NCBI GenBank assembly: GCA_946894095.1
Contig: OX335655.1
Span: 2,480,001 to 2,544,000, forward strand
Reading direction: 5' to 3'
DNA length: 64,000 bases
Source of the DNA: Incurvaria masculella
Lineage: Eukaryota; Arthropoda; Insecta; Lepidoptera; Incurvariidae
In this document: one piece after another, positions 1 to 11,159 of the stretch
Layout: each line of letters starts with the position of its first letter
Position numbering within the stretch: the first letter of the stretch is position 1
Notes under the pieces: model-generated
The model's database searches: none
Seen by the model: only the letters and a program-made list of their open reading frames with translations
What the model was told of the DNA's origin: nothing
Position numbers and translations under genes: made by a program

Positions 1-748
1 GAGTCCCTCGATCAAGGGGCTTAGACACCTCGTAGGTATTTGTGAAAAATATGCGGCGAAACATGGCCTGTTATATAATGTAAAGAAAACCGAAATGATG
101 GTTTTCAAATCGGGATCGGGTCCGAGCCATGTCCCGTCCATATTTCTCAACAATACAGAGATCAAAAGGGTGGAAGAATTTAAGTACCTGGGTCATATTC
201 TAACGTCCAGCCTGAAGGATGACCGTGACATTGAGAGACAGCGCCGTTCTCTCTCGATAGTGGGCAATATGCTGGCCAGAAGATTTGGCAAATGTACGAC
301 TTATGCTAAGGTGACATTGTTTGAGGCATTTTGTCAGTCCCTCTATACGTGTCACTTATGGACGAACAGCACGAAAAAATCGTATAATGGCATAAGAATT
401 CAATATAACAATGTATTTAGGCAAATAATGCGTTTGCCGCGATACTGCAGTGCGTCAACCATGTTTGCCGAGAGTCGGGTATCGGATTTTTGTGCCATTA
501 TGCGAAACAGAGTGTTTAGTTTTATGCAACGTCTGTACACGTGTGAGAATACAATAATAGAGGGACTGGTACAATGGTGTTACAACCCGATCTTCCGTGA
601 ATGGGAACATATCATGTTAGGTACTCATTCACGGAGAAGAGGGAATACCGTTTATTTTTAATAATATTAATATTACCTGTAATTTTGCAGCATATGTTAA
701 AATGGACCCTGTGTCTGATGATGACAAATAAATAAAAAAAAAAAAAAA
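1..748 (+). pseudogene. Non-LTR retrotransposon 3' end: C-terminal part of the reverse transcriptase ORF plus 3' UTR and poly(A)
   Basis: A frame is open from base 2 to the stop at 659-661, so the protein enters from outside the window. It begins with the RT segment after the catalytic aspartates (PSIKGLRHLVGICEKYAAKH) and continues with EFKYLGHILTSSLKDDRDIE, a motif typical of the connection region of LINE polymerases. The first ATG (base 95) is internal and not a true start. After the stop come about 60 bases of UTR ending in a repeated GATGA/AAATAAAT stretch and 15 A residues at 734-748, which is the expected 3' terminus of a LINE copy. No frameshift is visible in this part, so the copy may be fairly young. 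The clade is not assigned. It is unrelated to the R4-type elements at 20-33 kb. Confidence 0.8.
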
Positions 749-981
749 CTAATGGTGTATTACAAATCATACCCTTTTGACCTTTCGCCGTCGACCTAAA
801 TATAATTCGCTTTGCTGATCGATCATAGAATAATACCAAAAGAATTATTCTCTATATGAATCAAGTTTACTAAGTAGAGACGGTATTACATTCTCGCGTC
901 TTCCCAATTATAATTATTTAACCTAATAAAACTTTCACAAAATTTAAAGTTTGGCGTCTGTCTAATTATCCGTTATCTCTC

Positions 982-1362
982 TTTTTTTTATGTGACTGGA
1001 CATGGATGGCTAATACCACAAGTTCTGTCATGGTATTAGCCCAACACACCACATGGGAACTAGGTGCCATGCCAGGACCTTCCTTATATTGCACGGCTAC
1101 ATTGAACTGGATGGAAAACACGGACAATTTCCATTGCCGCTTCGACCATCGTTCATCCAATGCGATGGTACCAACCCGGGCGGGATAAACCCTACCACCT
1201 AGTAAGTAAGGAAGGGGGGACCTACAGCTTAACGTGGAATCCGAACCACGGCCAGCCTCTCTCAACGGTCGAATGGTCACCCAAGACCAGACCGGACCCA
1301 GCGTTGCTTAACTTCGGAGAGCGATCGCCGAAGTGTCGCGCCACTGGGCCACTGAGGCTGAC
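982..1362 (-). mobile_element. SINE, 5S-like head (family A), reverse orientation
   Basis: On the minus strand it opens with GTCAGCCTCAGTGGCCCAGT (A-box-like), continues with a 5S rRNA-like block (CCGAAGTTAAGCAACGCTGG), then a B-box-like GGTTCGGATTCC. The common body follows (CTTACTTACTAGGTGGTAGG; GGTTGGTACCATCGCATTGG) and it ends in a poly(A) tail, seen on the plus strand as T8 near 982. The copy at 60942-61280 is nearly colinear with it. Open frames across it are shadows. Pol III transcription and mobilisation by a LINE are inferred from family structure. Confidence 0.8.
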
Positions 1363-1528
1363 TGTGATGCTCTTTGTATCTAAGTATAGCTTGACTCTAC
1401 AAATTCGTTTGTAGGCTACTTGTCGTCTCCTTAAATGACCTGAGAGGCATTGGGGTAAAAGATGAGAGAGAAGTCGGTGTGAAACAGCTCTGCGGTTTGA
1501 ATGGCAATAGCTCGCGATTAAAAAAAAA

Positions 1529-1800
1529 CAGGCCAAGTGCGAGTCGGACTCGCACACGAAGGGTTCCGTACCATCAACACCAAAAAACACGTTTTTTGTG
1601 TGGCCCCCCCTTGAATTTTTATAATTTTTTATTTTACCTATTTGTTGTTATAGCGGCAAAATAAATACACACTTTGTGAAAATTTCTGTTTTCTATCTAT
1701 TACGGTGAGATACAGCCCTGTGACGGACGGACGGACGGACGGACAGCGGAAGCTTAGTAATAGGGTTCCGTTTTCACCGTTTTGGGTACGGAACCTTAAA
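1529..1800 (+). mobile_element. GGAC-tract repeat with GGTTCCGTACC / GGTACGGAACC ends
   Basis: It starts with GCCAAGTGCGAGTCGGACTC and GGGTTCCGTACC. An AT-rich centre contains CAAAATAAATACACAC. It then has five GGAC tetramers and ends with GGGTTCCGTTTTCACC and GGGTACGGAACC. The outer GGTTCCGTACC / GGTACGGAACC blocks are inverted copies. Similar units lie at 14820-15058 and, reversed, at 43824-44107, with a fragment at 7186-7236. It is non-coding. I recognise it as a common repeat of lepidopteran genomes, from memory; its class is uncertain. Confidence 0.65.
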
Positions 1801-2010
1801 AACAAAAAAATCGCTAATCCGATCGCTACCAAATTTTACATTATCACTGGTCCAGTTTTATGAATGCCTAAAAATGTCATAAAAATTGGTCACGCCGTTT
1901 TGCAGTTCACATAGAAAACACATGGACACATCGACTTTTATATATTTAAATGTTGTTTTTATAGGCTTGCTAGATTATTATAAAGAAAAAATACAAGATG
2001 GTTTAGACTA

Positions 2011-2475
2011 GGAGGTGGCGACAAAAATGGTAACGATAACGTAAATGGCTGAAACTGGGTTCACGGGATAAAGACCAACCCTCTGAAGCTAAATAATGTG
2101 TCAGTCTCTCTGTTCCAAGTGGTTGCGTTACGTAGATAAGGCGCCTGAAAAAGTAGTTATGGTGACAATAAAATAAAAATTGATGCAAATAACGAATCAT
2201 GAAAGTATCAGCACATGCCCATTTGCATGCATGCATGCACATTTAATTAAAAACCGACTGGTTATTGTTGTATAATTAATAGATATCAATGTTTCCAGAC
2301 AATTAGTATATTCATCAGCAGGTACATACCAGCATCTATTTTATATAGCCAATCTAGATAACGCAACCACTTGGCGCGGGCAGACCGACATATTTAGCAT
2401 CGGAAGGTCGGTCTCTAATATGTGAACCCAGATTCAGCCATTTACCTTATCGTGACCAAAAATGTCGTGACCTCC
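2011..2475. repeat. Foldback (inverted-repeat) element with about 125-bp arms
   Basis: Bases 2011-2137 and 2352-2475 are reverse complements at roughly 75 percent. Shared blocks include GTAAATGGCTGAA, TGGGTTCAC, GCTAAATA and CCAAGTGGTTGCGTTA. The spacer of about 215 bases contains a short (GCAT)n run near 2224-2240. No coding potential is seen. This looks like an old MITE or foldback transposon. No target duplication could be fixed by eye. Confidence 0.6.
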
Positions 2476-2920
2476 CGGAATAGTTGGTGGGTGACTTGCT
2501 AATAGACTGGCGAAATTCCGAAGGCTTTAGCATCCATGGCACTCAAATTAATCAGAAATCAAGTAGATTTCAATATTGGTTGAGTTCGCATGCCCGATTT
2601 TCCGCTTCCACATTCAATTGCATTATGTAACTCGATCACTGTTATTAGTTTGCGGGACTCCTCCGTAAGTTTCAAATTCAGGATCAGCTTTCAACAGTTT
2701 GTAGAACCTGCATTTAATAACGTTCTCATCTGTGAAAGGGTGCATTTGGATTGTAGCAAGCGGCTAGATGGGATTACTTAAAAAGCGGCGGAACAGCCTG
2801 GCGGTGGGGTTATGCCCGGATTTTATTAGCTCAGCGAGGAAGAAAATTTCGCTATGCGAATTCGGATTATTCTATGGTTCTATGCATGTTTAATAAACAG
2901 TGAAGAAGGACAGTTTTGAG

Positions 2921-3325
2921 CGGCTCGTAGCCTAGTGGCGCGGGGACTGGCCTAGCGTACCAGAGGCCTAGGTTCAATACCGACATGCACCACGGTCTTT
3001 CTCTTTCCGAGTCCGATAAGTGCATTTCGTCACTAATGCGACCTGCTCCATGGTTCGAAATCCATGTGAAACTGTAGGTCCCCTTCCCCTACTAGGTGGT
3101 AGGGTTTAAGCCCGCCCGGGTTGGTATCATCGCATTGGATTAAAATATGGTCGAAGCGGCAATGAACAATTGTCCGTATTTTCCAGCCAGTTCAATGTAG
3201 CCGTGCTCATAAAGGGAAGGTCCTGGCATGGCACCAAATTCCTTTGGGAATTTGGTGTATTGAGCTAATATCATAACGGTAGTTGTGTGGTATTAGCCAT
3301 CTATGTCAGGTCGCATAAAAAAAAA
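2921..3325 (+). mobile_element. SINE, tRNA-like head (family B), near full length
   Basis: The head reads CGGCTCGTAGCCTAGTGGCG (A box) then GGTTCAATACC (B box), a standard tRNA-derived Pol III promoter. A unique segment follows (CTTTCTCTTTCCGAGTCCGA), then the shared body (CCCCTACTAGGTGGTAGGG; CCGCCCGGGTTGGTATCATC; GTTCAATGTAGCCGTGCTCA). The tail is TGGTATTAGCCATCTATGTC plus a poly(A) at 3317-3325. It matches the copy at 61739-62128 along its length. It is non-coding. Confidence 0.82.
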
Positions 3326-3351
3326 GGACACATTAATTAAAGAAAGAGCAC

Positions 3352-3426
3352 GAAAGAGCTGGATTCGAACTGGAACAACATACCATAATGTTTTGCTGCG
3401 TCTGCCAATTTAGCCACCTGCTGTAC
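3352..3426 (-). other. tRNA-like sequence, probably a SINE head or tRNA pseudogene
   Basis: Read on the minus strand, this stretch has an A-box-like GTGGCTAAATTGGCAGACGC and, about 40 bases on, a B-box-like AGTTCGAATCCAGC. I could not close a convincing cloverleaf, so a functional tRNA is unlikely. It lies immediately beyond the poly(A) of the preceding SINE. Confidence 0.4.
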
Positions 3427-5095
3427 ATCCATGATTTGGAATTCTCCTACAGTCCCTCCTCCCGCAATCAATGCCTCCTTCTAACACAATGTTTAAGATA
3501 GTACATACATACATTTATTTAACGCGTTACCTGTGTTGCGGACATTGACTGCAAAGATTGAACATTTACACATATTGCAGTCGTCACAAAAATCGTATTT
3601 GTATTCGAATCGTATCGTATTATACATCAGACGTTGGAGCCGGTCCTAGGTGGACTTAAGTAAATGTATTTTTTCGTACTAAGCAAGTACGATGGAGTTG
3701 TTTAGGTTCGTAGCACATGTAATCGAAAGGCATATTTGACTGAGAGGCCTACATAATATCGATAGGAAGTATGCTACGATCGTACTGCATCTATTTATCA
3801 TCATCTCTGTCTACTCCTTTCGTAAAATAACGTGCAGTTATACGTACATTTTTCAACGAGACAGCATTCATAAAAAAAAATTAGCGCATTCTAATTTTAA
3901 GAGCATGCATTTAAAGTTGATAATATCGTCTATATAATAAACTTGAAATAATAGCAAACAAATGTTCAACAACATAATAATAATATCATTATTTTTAGTG
4001 TCCGCACCAACTAAATGGAGCAGCCCAATTTCCCGGCATTTCCACGAATTTTTCGGTGCTGCCGCCTTCGTTCGGGACACGGCCGCGCAGACAGCGGAAT
4101 TTCTCGCGAAAAATCACCGGGAGAATTCCACCGAACAGAGTGGCACGGGGAGGGCATCGGCTTACACTCACACAGACGTAGGATTTCTTGTTCTTCATCT
4201 CAAGTGACTGAAAATGAGATAGCAGCTATCTATTTTAATAACAAGTGTATGCGTAACATCTCGGACTAATCATTTTTAGGTTTTAACAAGGAAATGGTAG
4301 AAAGTCCAGAGTGCATGGACGCCGCGCTCGGACGCTGTCAATAATCAGAAGAACTGGCAAGAAACCTCGCTGGGAACGTTGGCAAAGTCCACTTAGCCCA
4401 GATTGCACCAAGAGACGGCCGAGTTAATCCATGTTCAAAAACGACACTTTTAGTGAACCGCATGGAGTTCCTTCCTTACTGTCCATACAAAGTGACGTGT
4501 TTAATCATACGTTGACGTTGATTTTACATATGCATACTTTATTATTTTTAATAAAGAATTACTACTTCTTTTCGAAATTATGAAAGTTGATGGCCTAGCT
4601 ATATCTCCCCCATTTTTACGGCCGTTTACTTGTCACGTAATAAAAAGGAGTCGTTCAGTATAACTAATTTTCCTACTGACAATATGAATAAGATAAGGAC
4701 GGAACATAGCATTAGTACTTCCGTTGTCTCAAGACGTGTCCGGGCTGCCTGCTCCGTGGCATTTTGTCCGGTAAGGGAGAAAAAATACGTAGATACGTAC
4801 TCGTATGTAAAAAAAGCTCTAGGACTAATGTGAAGGGTTGTTGCTTATTTAATATTAAAGAGATATGAAATTCTGTCCATTTTTATTGCGTTTTGACTGG
4901 AGAATTTTAATTATTTTAAAATGGCAATTCATTCGGTCTTCAAAATTCATACGTCATATTTAAAAACATATTTTTGCATTTAGTAGCCCAATTCTTCAAG
5001 AAGGCTTGTAGGCTATATACGCTACGGTACTTGATAGCCTAAAAAAAATATATTGTATTAGTAGGGCGGCCCTCCTCGTCTCTCATATTTATTTT
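3427..5095. other. No gene recognised
   Basis: Short open frames at 3962-4207 and 4015-4269 overlap each other and a minus frame in a locally GC-richer patch (4010-4170). None has a recognisable domain, and I treat them as chance. The segment 4976-5050 resembles the middle of the insect repeat at 15276-15420. The segment 4545-4610 is loosely similar to 52070-52135, just beyond the Penelope-like repeat. Confidence 0.5.
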
Positions 5096-6238
5096 TCTAC
5101 TTGTTATCCGATTTCGATGCTAATGGTACCGAAGTATGACTTCATATTTCCCACAACTTAGCGTGACGCTTAATTGCCAGAGGTGTGACTAGTGGGAGAA
5201 AATGCTTATGATTTGAGAACCAATTACCCGATTTACCCAGATTACATGTGGTTTGTATCTACGTGTAGCCAGATTCTACTCAAAACTTATAGGCTTAAAC
5301 AAATAATATTCGGTACCACTTAAACTAGCCCAAAGGCTGTATTATAAGTGGTAGGCTAGTTATGTTCAACAATGTTCACCTACACACTGTTCTTGTGTTT
5401 TACAAACATTGCAGTCACAATCACAATCAATGCTTGGGTACATTCGATCGTCTAACAGGAGATTTATGCCTACCCTCACTACAAATAACAAAGAATAGGC
5501 TCACTGCATAGATACGACACACCGTTATATAAAGTGGTAATATTCAAATTGTGATTAGGGTAAATTGTAGTCAAATCAAGTAAATGGTAACTAATTGTTA
5601 CTTTTAAGAGCAGTCTTGTAGAAAAAGTGCATAAAGTAAACTAAGACTAAGTAATTACCAGAAGGGTGAGCAGTTAGTATTAAATTCTTGTAACTTGCGA
5701 ACCACTCACCCGATTTATTTGCGTATCAACGCATAGCATTTCTAGGCGCAGTCATGTTCGGGATGAGTTACCGTTTTAGACGTCGAGGCTGGCTGTGGTT
5801 TGGATCCCACGTAAATCTTTAGGTCCCCCTTCGTTACTCACTTATTAAGTGGTAGGGTGAATCCCGCCTGTGTTTGTTTATCTATTTCAATGTAGCAGTG
5901 CCAGTATAGTAAGTTTCTGGCGGTACATACTTTTAATTTTTTTTTACACAAATTGCCACCAAATGTTTACGAAGCTCTAAATGGGAATGTTTGGATGTTT
6001 CTCAATAAATCATCCCATATCGACTCAAACGACTTTGATTAAATTTGGCAGTTGGATACATTGTCCTGAACTAACTTTTGGACCAGCCATTACTGCCAGA
6101 CATTACATACTTTTTATTTAGAAAATAATTTAGCCCGACATCAGTCCAAAGCCACATTGACCCGAGGGGAGCCGGGTACCTAGGCTGTATAACATAAAAT
6201 ATTAGGTTGACCCGAGCAGAGCCGGGTGCCCCAGCTAG
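5096..6238 (+). mobile_element. Composite Helitron-like repeat containing a 5S-like SINE block, copy 1
   Basis: The left part carries blocks such as ATTACCAGAAGGGTGAGCAG and GCGAACCACTCACCCGATTT. A SINE-like block follows at 5740-5925 (GGCGCAGTCATG, GGCTGGCTGTGGTTTGGATC, TGGTAGGGTGAATCCCGC). Then comes TGGGAATGTTTGGATGTTTC and the ending GCCCGACATCAGTCCAAA, GACCCGAGCAGAGCCGGGTG, CAGCTAG|T. A short GC hairpin followed by CTAG before T is the Helitron 3' signature. The same order of blocks recurs at 16520-17572. No Rep/helicase is present, so it is non-autonomous. A second decayed 3' end lies at 6150-6190 and a reversed fragment at 6305-6345. Confidence 0.6.
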
Positions 6239-8375
6239 TTGTTAAATATATTAAGATTATGTTAAGCAATAATCGCACCATACAGCTATCACATTATATA
6301 CTACCTGAGGTGCCCGGCTCCGCTTGGGTTAATATCTCGACAACAGCGCCACCTACCGGGTCCAATTGTAAATCTAAACCATTCAGGGACTCATACGAAC
6401 ACACACAAACAAAATAATCAAAACATTAGGCTTTTCAGAACGAACCGTTTCTCAAACTCATTTCCCTGCCGCACCGCCAGGATATGGAACTGTCTACCCG
6501 CGGATATTTTTATTTGAATAAGCTCTATAGCTCAGCCATAGTCCGCAAATCCGCTGGCATGGCGCCTCAGCACAGCCACCCATCCGGTAAATCCCAGTAA
6601 AGAAATATCCCATATCCGGTAAAGAAGTCCCATCTTTTCACAAAAAAACTAAATCGGTCCAGCCGTTCAGGAAGGGTTAGGTGACCAGCACACGTCAGAA
6701 AAAATCTATCAATTTATCATAGATGAAGGATATCTGTACGGCAAGAGAAGTAGCATGGGGATAAAACATTGTGTTCAACAAATTGCTGACTTGGAATGAC
6801 CCGGAGAGCATAAATTGTCCAAAGACTTAAACGCTCCCGGGGGACATCCGCCTGCAGTTAGCCTGGACGTTCTGCATCCGACTGGATGGCTAGAATCTGG
6901 ATTTATAATCCATTAGGGCTGGTTTAATGCCTAGCCATTAGCTGCGACTGTGGCGGTAGTGAGAAGTGAATTTTCAACAATGAGGTGCGCCGTTATGGTA
7001 ATGTATGAGACCGCTTGCTGTGCTCATCGGCAGAGGCAAAGCGTTAACAGTTTGTCTGATGTATTGCTGTTGCAGAAACCACACTGAAAAAAATTACGAG
7101 CAACCGTTCTCCGTTTTAGCACCGTTAAAATTCATTCATTAAGGTGGCCCAACCCGGCCAACGTTACTTTTTTGTGTTAAAATATGTACGATGGTACGGA
7201 ACCCTCTGTGTGCGAGTCTGACTCGCACTTGTTAATCATTTACAAGGCCTATTTACAGCTGAGAGTGTTAAAATGTTAGTCTACAAAGGAGTAGAATTTT
7301 TCTATTGGACAATCTAATCATTAATGTATTCTTTTTTATCTTACTCTCTATATGACAAGGCTTCTTTACAGCTGATGTTGAAAGTAAAATTATGATATCA
7401 TTTAATGATAATAATAATAATAATAATAATATATGATTTATTGCTTCCATACACATAGGAACATGCAAGGGAGGACTTATTGCCTAAAGTCAATATCTTC
7501 CAATCAACCCGATTATGGGACAAACATATTCAGGTAGCAACAAAAGAAAAGTAACCTAAGATAGTTTCTTGTGCACTATTTATACTCTAAATTAATTATA
7601 TGCAGGAAAAAAAAATATCTGCAGACAAATGTCAGCTAAAGAAAAGAAAAAAAAAAGTTATATAAACTTAAAAATATAAAATAAAAAAAAATACAATAGT
7701 TAAATACAATGGTAAAATATAAAATACATACATTAAATAAAGTGAAACATGATAATAAAACTGAAATGTGACAAAAGTCACATATGAGATATGTATTGCA
7801 TATTTGTATGTTACTTCTTGCAACCATCTGACGTATCTGAGTGTATGTAATGTAAGCCCGGGCCACACGTTCTGATAGTCGATTTAATGTACCAGTCAGC
7901 AAAATTAATTACATGAAAAAAAAAATGTATACAGGGTAGTTGTGCTGATGCGTATGACGCAAAATTTCAAGTTTTTGATGTATTTCTTGACGCTATTAAG
8001 AAAATAAAATCGTCATAGTGTTGCATCTCTTCTTATCGATTCTTTTTTAACAACGTTTAGGTAACATTATTTTGTTTTTCCTTTTGTTCAATATTGCTTA
8101 ATATTTTGTAAGTATTTTAACTTTTGAAGTTTTTTAATATTTCGTAGAGAAACTGCTTCTTTTTAATGTTGTTTATTTGTTAGATATCTGCTATTCAAGC
8201 ATTTCATTTTTTCGCTTTCTTTGCCTATGTATTTAGTATTACTATGTCAATGGAAACTTTGCTGGTTTAAGCTTTATTCAAATTTTTGTTGTTAGTAAGT
8301 TTTAAGACTGTTTGTTTTCCCGATATTTTTATAAAAATAAAGTACCTATAGGATAAATACAATTGAAATGAAATG
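6239..8375. other. No gene; scattered repeat fragments
   Basis: Recognisable pieces are: 7137-7160, which matches the terminus of the TTAA-flanked MITE at 48265 (GGTGGCCCAACCCG); 7186-7236, a fragment of the GGAC-tract repeat end (GTGCGAGTCTGACTCGCACT); and 7405-7510, an (AAT)n run followed by GGACTTATTGCC and CAATCAACCC. The last reads as the 3' end of a LINE on the minus strand and is paralleled at 39950-40080. The rest is AT-rich and unassigned. Confidence 0.5.
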
Positions 8376-9045
8376 AAATGTTTCTATTAATGAGCCAAAA
8401 AAGTAAATATTAAACAGTTATTTTAATCGATTGAACAATAGCGCATTGTAAAAATAACAGATGTGACGGATCAGATGATTTTGAAACGCTTATAGTAACT
8501 TACTTAACATTAGGGCTGACTAAAAATAAGTCGTTCAACTGTCCAGCAGATCTATTCCTGACATTCAGTAATCAGGAATCAGGAATCGTGAGTCTAGAAA
8601 ACCGCTTTTATAGCGATTTTCAAAGCGAGTTTTTAGACGGAAAAACCTTGATTAAGTAAAAAAACTATGCTCCGGAATAGTTTCGTCAATAAAATCGCTT
8701 TCAAAACCGCTACAAAGGCGCTATTCTAGACTCAGGATTCCTGATTCCTGATTACTGAATGCCAGGAATAGACCTGCAGTTTCAAGAGATACAGTAATTT
8801 TAACAGATTGAACAGTACCTTTTCACTGATAATAAGACGTAAGTATGAATGTAAAAAATACTATAGTAAAACAGTTATGGCATACAGGTAAAAAAAATAA
8901 AAAGATACAGTAGTATTTATGTTTAAGTTAAAATGTTTTTATTCAGTTAGAGTAACTAATTAACTTAGTTGGCTCTATTTTAACGTTGCAAGACGGTTGT
9001 TACAATCGGAATTATAATTAAAATCAATGATTTTTTTTCAGTGCA
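8376..9045 (+). repeat. Dispersed repeat, interrupted by a MITE (second copy at 49124-49560)
   Basis: The copy starts CTATTAATGAGCCAAAA and ends near TTGGCTCTATTTTAACGTTG and CAAGACGGTTGTTA. The 49-kb copy has the same landmarks (ATTAATGAGCCAAAACAG; TGACAGATCATATGATTTTG; TTTCAAGAGGTACAG; CAACGTTGCAAGACGGTTGT) but lacks bases 8547-8779. No ORF is present and the element class is unknown. Confidence 0.65.
8547..8776. mobile_element. 230-bp MITE with CAG/CTG ends and CAG target duplication
   Basis: The first and last 46 bases are inverted repeats with only three mismatches by eye. They open CAGATCTATTCC on the left and CAGGTCTATTCC on the reversed right end. The direct repeat CAG flanks the element (8544-8546 and 8777-8779). 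The 49-kb copy of the host repeat shows the uninterrupted site with one CAG (49266-49268). Ends beginning CAG and a 3-bp CWG duplication fit the PIF/Harbinger superfamily. It has no transposase and is therefore non-autonomous. A related element is at 47362-47572. Confidence 0.8.
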
Positions 9046-9236
9046 TTGTCACTTTGCGCATCTATCTGTTTATGATACGATCCATTAACTTACCTGACTT
9101 CTTTCTTATTCGACGCATGTTCAGTGGCGAGCCTTAGTTTGGGACCTGGGGTACGCCATATCTTGCGCTTAACATAAAATAAACTATTGAAAATACACAA
9201 TACGTCCATTTACCGATATAACAAGAACCATACAAT

Positions 9237-10544
9237 ATGGGGCAAGGCGCTACGTCATACGGGACATGGCGCTACGCTGCGTCGTCCGGGACATGGTGCT
9301 ACGCCACCGTGCGGAACATGGCGCTACGCCGCGTCGTCCGGGACATGGTGCTACGCCGCCGTGTGGAACATGGCGCTACGCCGCGTCGTCCGGGACATGG
9401 TGCTACGCCGCCGTGCGGAACATGACGCTACGCCGCGTCGTCCGGGACATGGTGCTACGCCGCCGTGCGGAACATGGCGCTACGCCGCGTCGTCCGGGAC
9501 ATGGTGCTACGCCGCCGTGCGGAACATGGCGCTACGCCGCGTCGTCCAGGATATGGTGCTACGCCGCCGTGCGGAACATGGCGCTACGCCGCGTCGTCCG
9601 GGACATGGTGCTACGCCGCCGTGCGGAACATGGCGCTACGCCGCGTCGTCCGGGACATGGTGCTACGCCGCCGTGCGGAACATGGCGCTACGCCGCGTCG
9701 TCCGGGACATGGTGCTACGCCGCCGTGCGGAAGATGGCGCTACGCCGCGTCGTCCGGGACATGGTGCTACGCCGCCGTGCGGAACATGGCGCTACGCCGC
9801 GTCGTCCGGGACATGGTGCTAGGCCGCCGTGCGGAACATGGCGCTACGCCGCGTCGTCCGGGATATGGTGCTACGCCGCCGTGCGGAACATGGCGCTACG
9901 CCGCGTCGTCCGGGATATGGTGCTATGCCGCCGTGCGGAACATGGCGCTACGCCGCGTCGTCCGGGATATGGTGCTACGCCGCCGTGCGGAACATGGCGC
10001 TACGCTGCGTCGTCCGGGACATGGTGCTACGCCGCCGTGCGGAACATGGCGCTACGCCGCGTCGTCCGGGATATGGTGCTACGCCGCCGTGCGGAACATG
10101 GCGCTACGCCGCGTCGTCCGGGATATGGTGCTACGCCGCCGTGCGGAACATGGCGCTACGCTGCGTCGTCCGGGACATGGTGCTACGCCGCCGTGCGGAA
10201 CATGGCGCTACGCCGCGTCGTCCGGGACATGGTGCTACGCCGCCGTGCGGAACATGGCGCTACCCCGCGTCGTCCGGGACATGGTGCTACGCCGCCGTGC
10301 GGAACATGGCGCTACGCCCCGTCGTCCGGGACATGGTGCTACGCCGCCGTGCGGAATATGGCGCTACGCCCCGTCGTCCGGGACATGGTGCTACGCCGCC
10401 GTGCGGAACATGGCGCTACGCCCCGTCGTCCGGGACATGGTGCTACGCCGCCGTGCGGAACATGGCGCTACGCCGCGAAGTCCGGGACATGGTGCTACGC
10501 CGCCGTGTGGAACATGGCGCTACGCCGCCGTGCTACGCTGCTTT
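9237..10544 (+). repeat. GC-rich 52-bp minisatellite, about 25 units
   Basis: The unit is 52 bp (for example, consecutive CGGGA motifs at 9391 and 9443) and is a dimer of two related half-units, 25 and 27 bp. Both share CATGG(T/C)GCTACGCCGC; one continues CGTGCGGAA and the other GTCGTCCGGGA. Because 52 is not a multiple of three and the unit lacks stops in every forward frame, three overlapping frames of up to 426 codons run through it. They encode the same 52-residue cycle in shifted phase (MALRRVVRDMVLRRR, HGATPRRPGHGATPP, WRYAASSGTWCYAAV). I regard these as by-products, not genes. Variant units cluster: GGATATGG in the middle (9850-10130) and CCCCGTCG at the 3' end (10315-10430). Array edges are degenerate. 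Confidence 0.93.
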
Positions 10545-10835
10545 AAAGGATAAGAAATCTTAAGCATGGATGAAACATTGTTTTTAATTAATGGTGTTTT
10601 CTCTGTGGCAAACACAAAAAGTAACAATTGCATGTTGGCCTGTACTTTTAAGTCTCCTTAGATCCCCAGATCCGCTGCTACAAGCCTACCCACACTCCCA
10701 TAGACATACCACTCATAGACACCTTATGGGGACAAGAGGGGGCCTGCCTCTTAAATTCAACAAAGGTCTTGATTATGCTACAAGGGGCACAATGAATTTC
10801 ATACCTTGCATGCCGTAAGAGGAAATTAATAGACG
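10545..10835. other. No gene recognised
   Basis: This is spacer between the minisatellite and a SINE. A 75-codon open frame at 10591-10818 has no recognisable domain or codon pattern, and I do not call it. Confidence 0.5.
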
Positions 10836-11130
10836 GCAGTCCTGTGGCGCGATGCCTTGGCTTGCGATCACAGAAGTTTAGTGATCCTGGGCGCGGTCAG
10901 GTTATAGATGGGTGACCATCCGATCGTTGAGGCTGGCCGCGGTGGTAGGTCTCTTTCCTTACTTACTAGGTGGTGGTTAATCCCGAAAATGGGAGCATAA
11001 TCGCGAATCGCATTGACTAAACAGTGGTCAAAGTAGCTATTAAAATTGTGTTTACCACCCAGTTAAATGTAGCCAAGTCTCGGCATGGCACCTTGTGTTG
11101 GACTTACAATACCATGATAATTTTATGTAT
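10836..11130 (+). mobile_element. SINE, 5S-like head (family A), partial body
   Basis: The 5S-like block is clearer here than elsewhere: GGCTTGCGATCACAGAAGTT, GATCCTGGGCGCGGTCAGG and AGATGGGTGACCATCCGATC. It is followed by GGCTGGCCGCGGTGG and CTTACTTACTAGGTGGTGG. The body is then diverged (CCAGTTAAATGTAGCC, TCGGCATGGCACC). Confidence 0.7.
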
Positions 11131-11159
11131 TTGAATGGATACGACATTACCGTTAACTC

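Noticed and set aside
1160..1590. Several overlapping open frames on both strands
   Set aside because: They lie across a SINE and a GGAC-tract repeat and recur wherever those repeats occur.
3962..4269. Small GC-richer frames as a host gene
   Set aside because: Frames overlap on both strands, no domain is visible, and there is no splice context.
9237..10544. CRISPR-like array
   Set aside because: There are no unique spacers. Units are contiguous and near identical, and the DNA is eukaryotic.
9266..10546. Open frames of 426, 362 and 244 codons with arginine- and alanine-rich repeats
   Set aside because: They are translations of the 52-bp minisatellite in successive phases. All three forward frames are equally open, and nothing else supports a gene.
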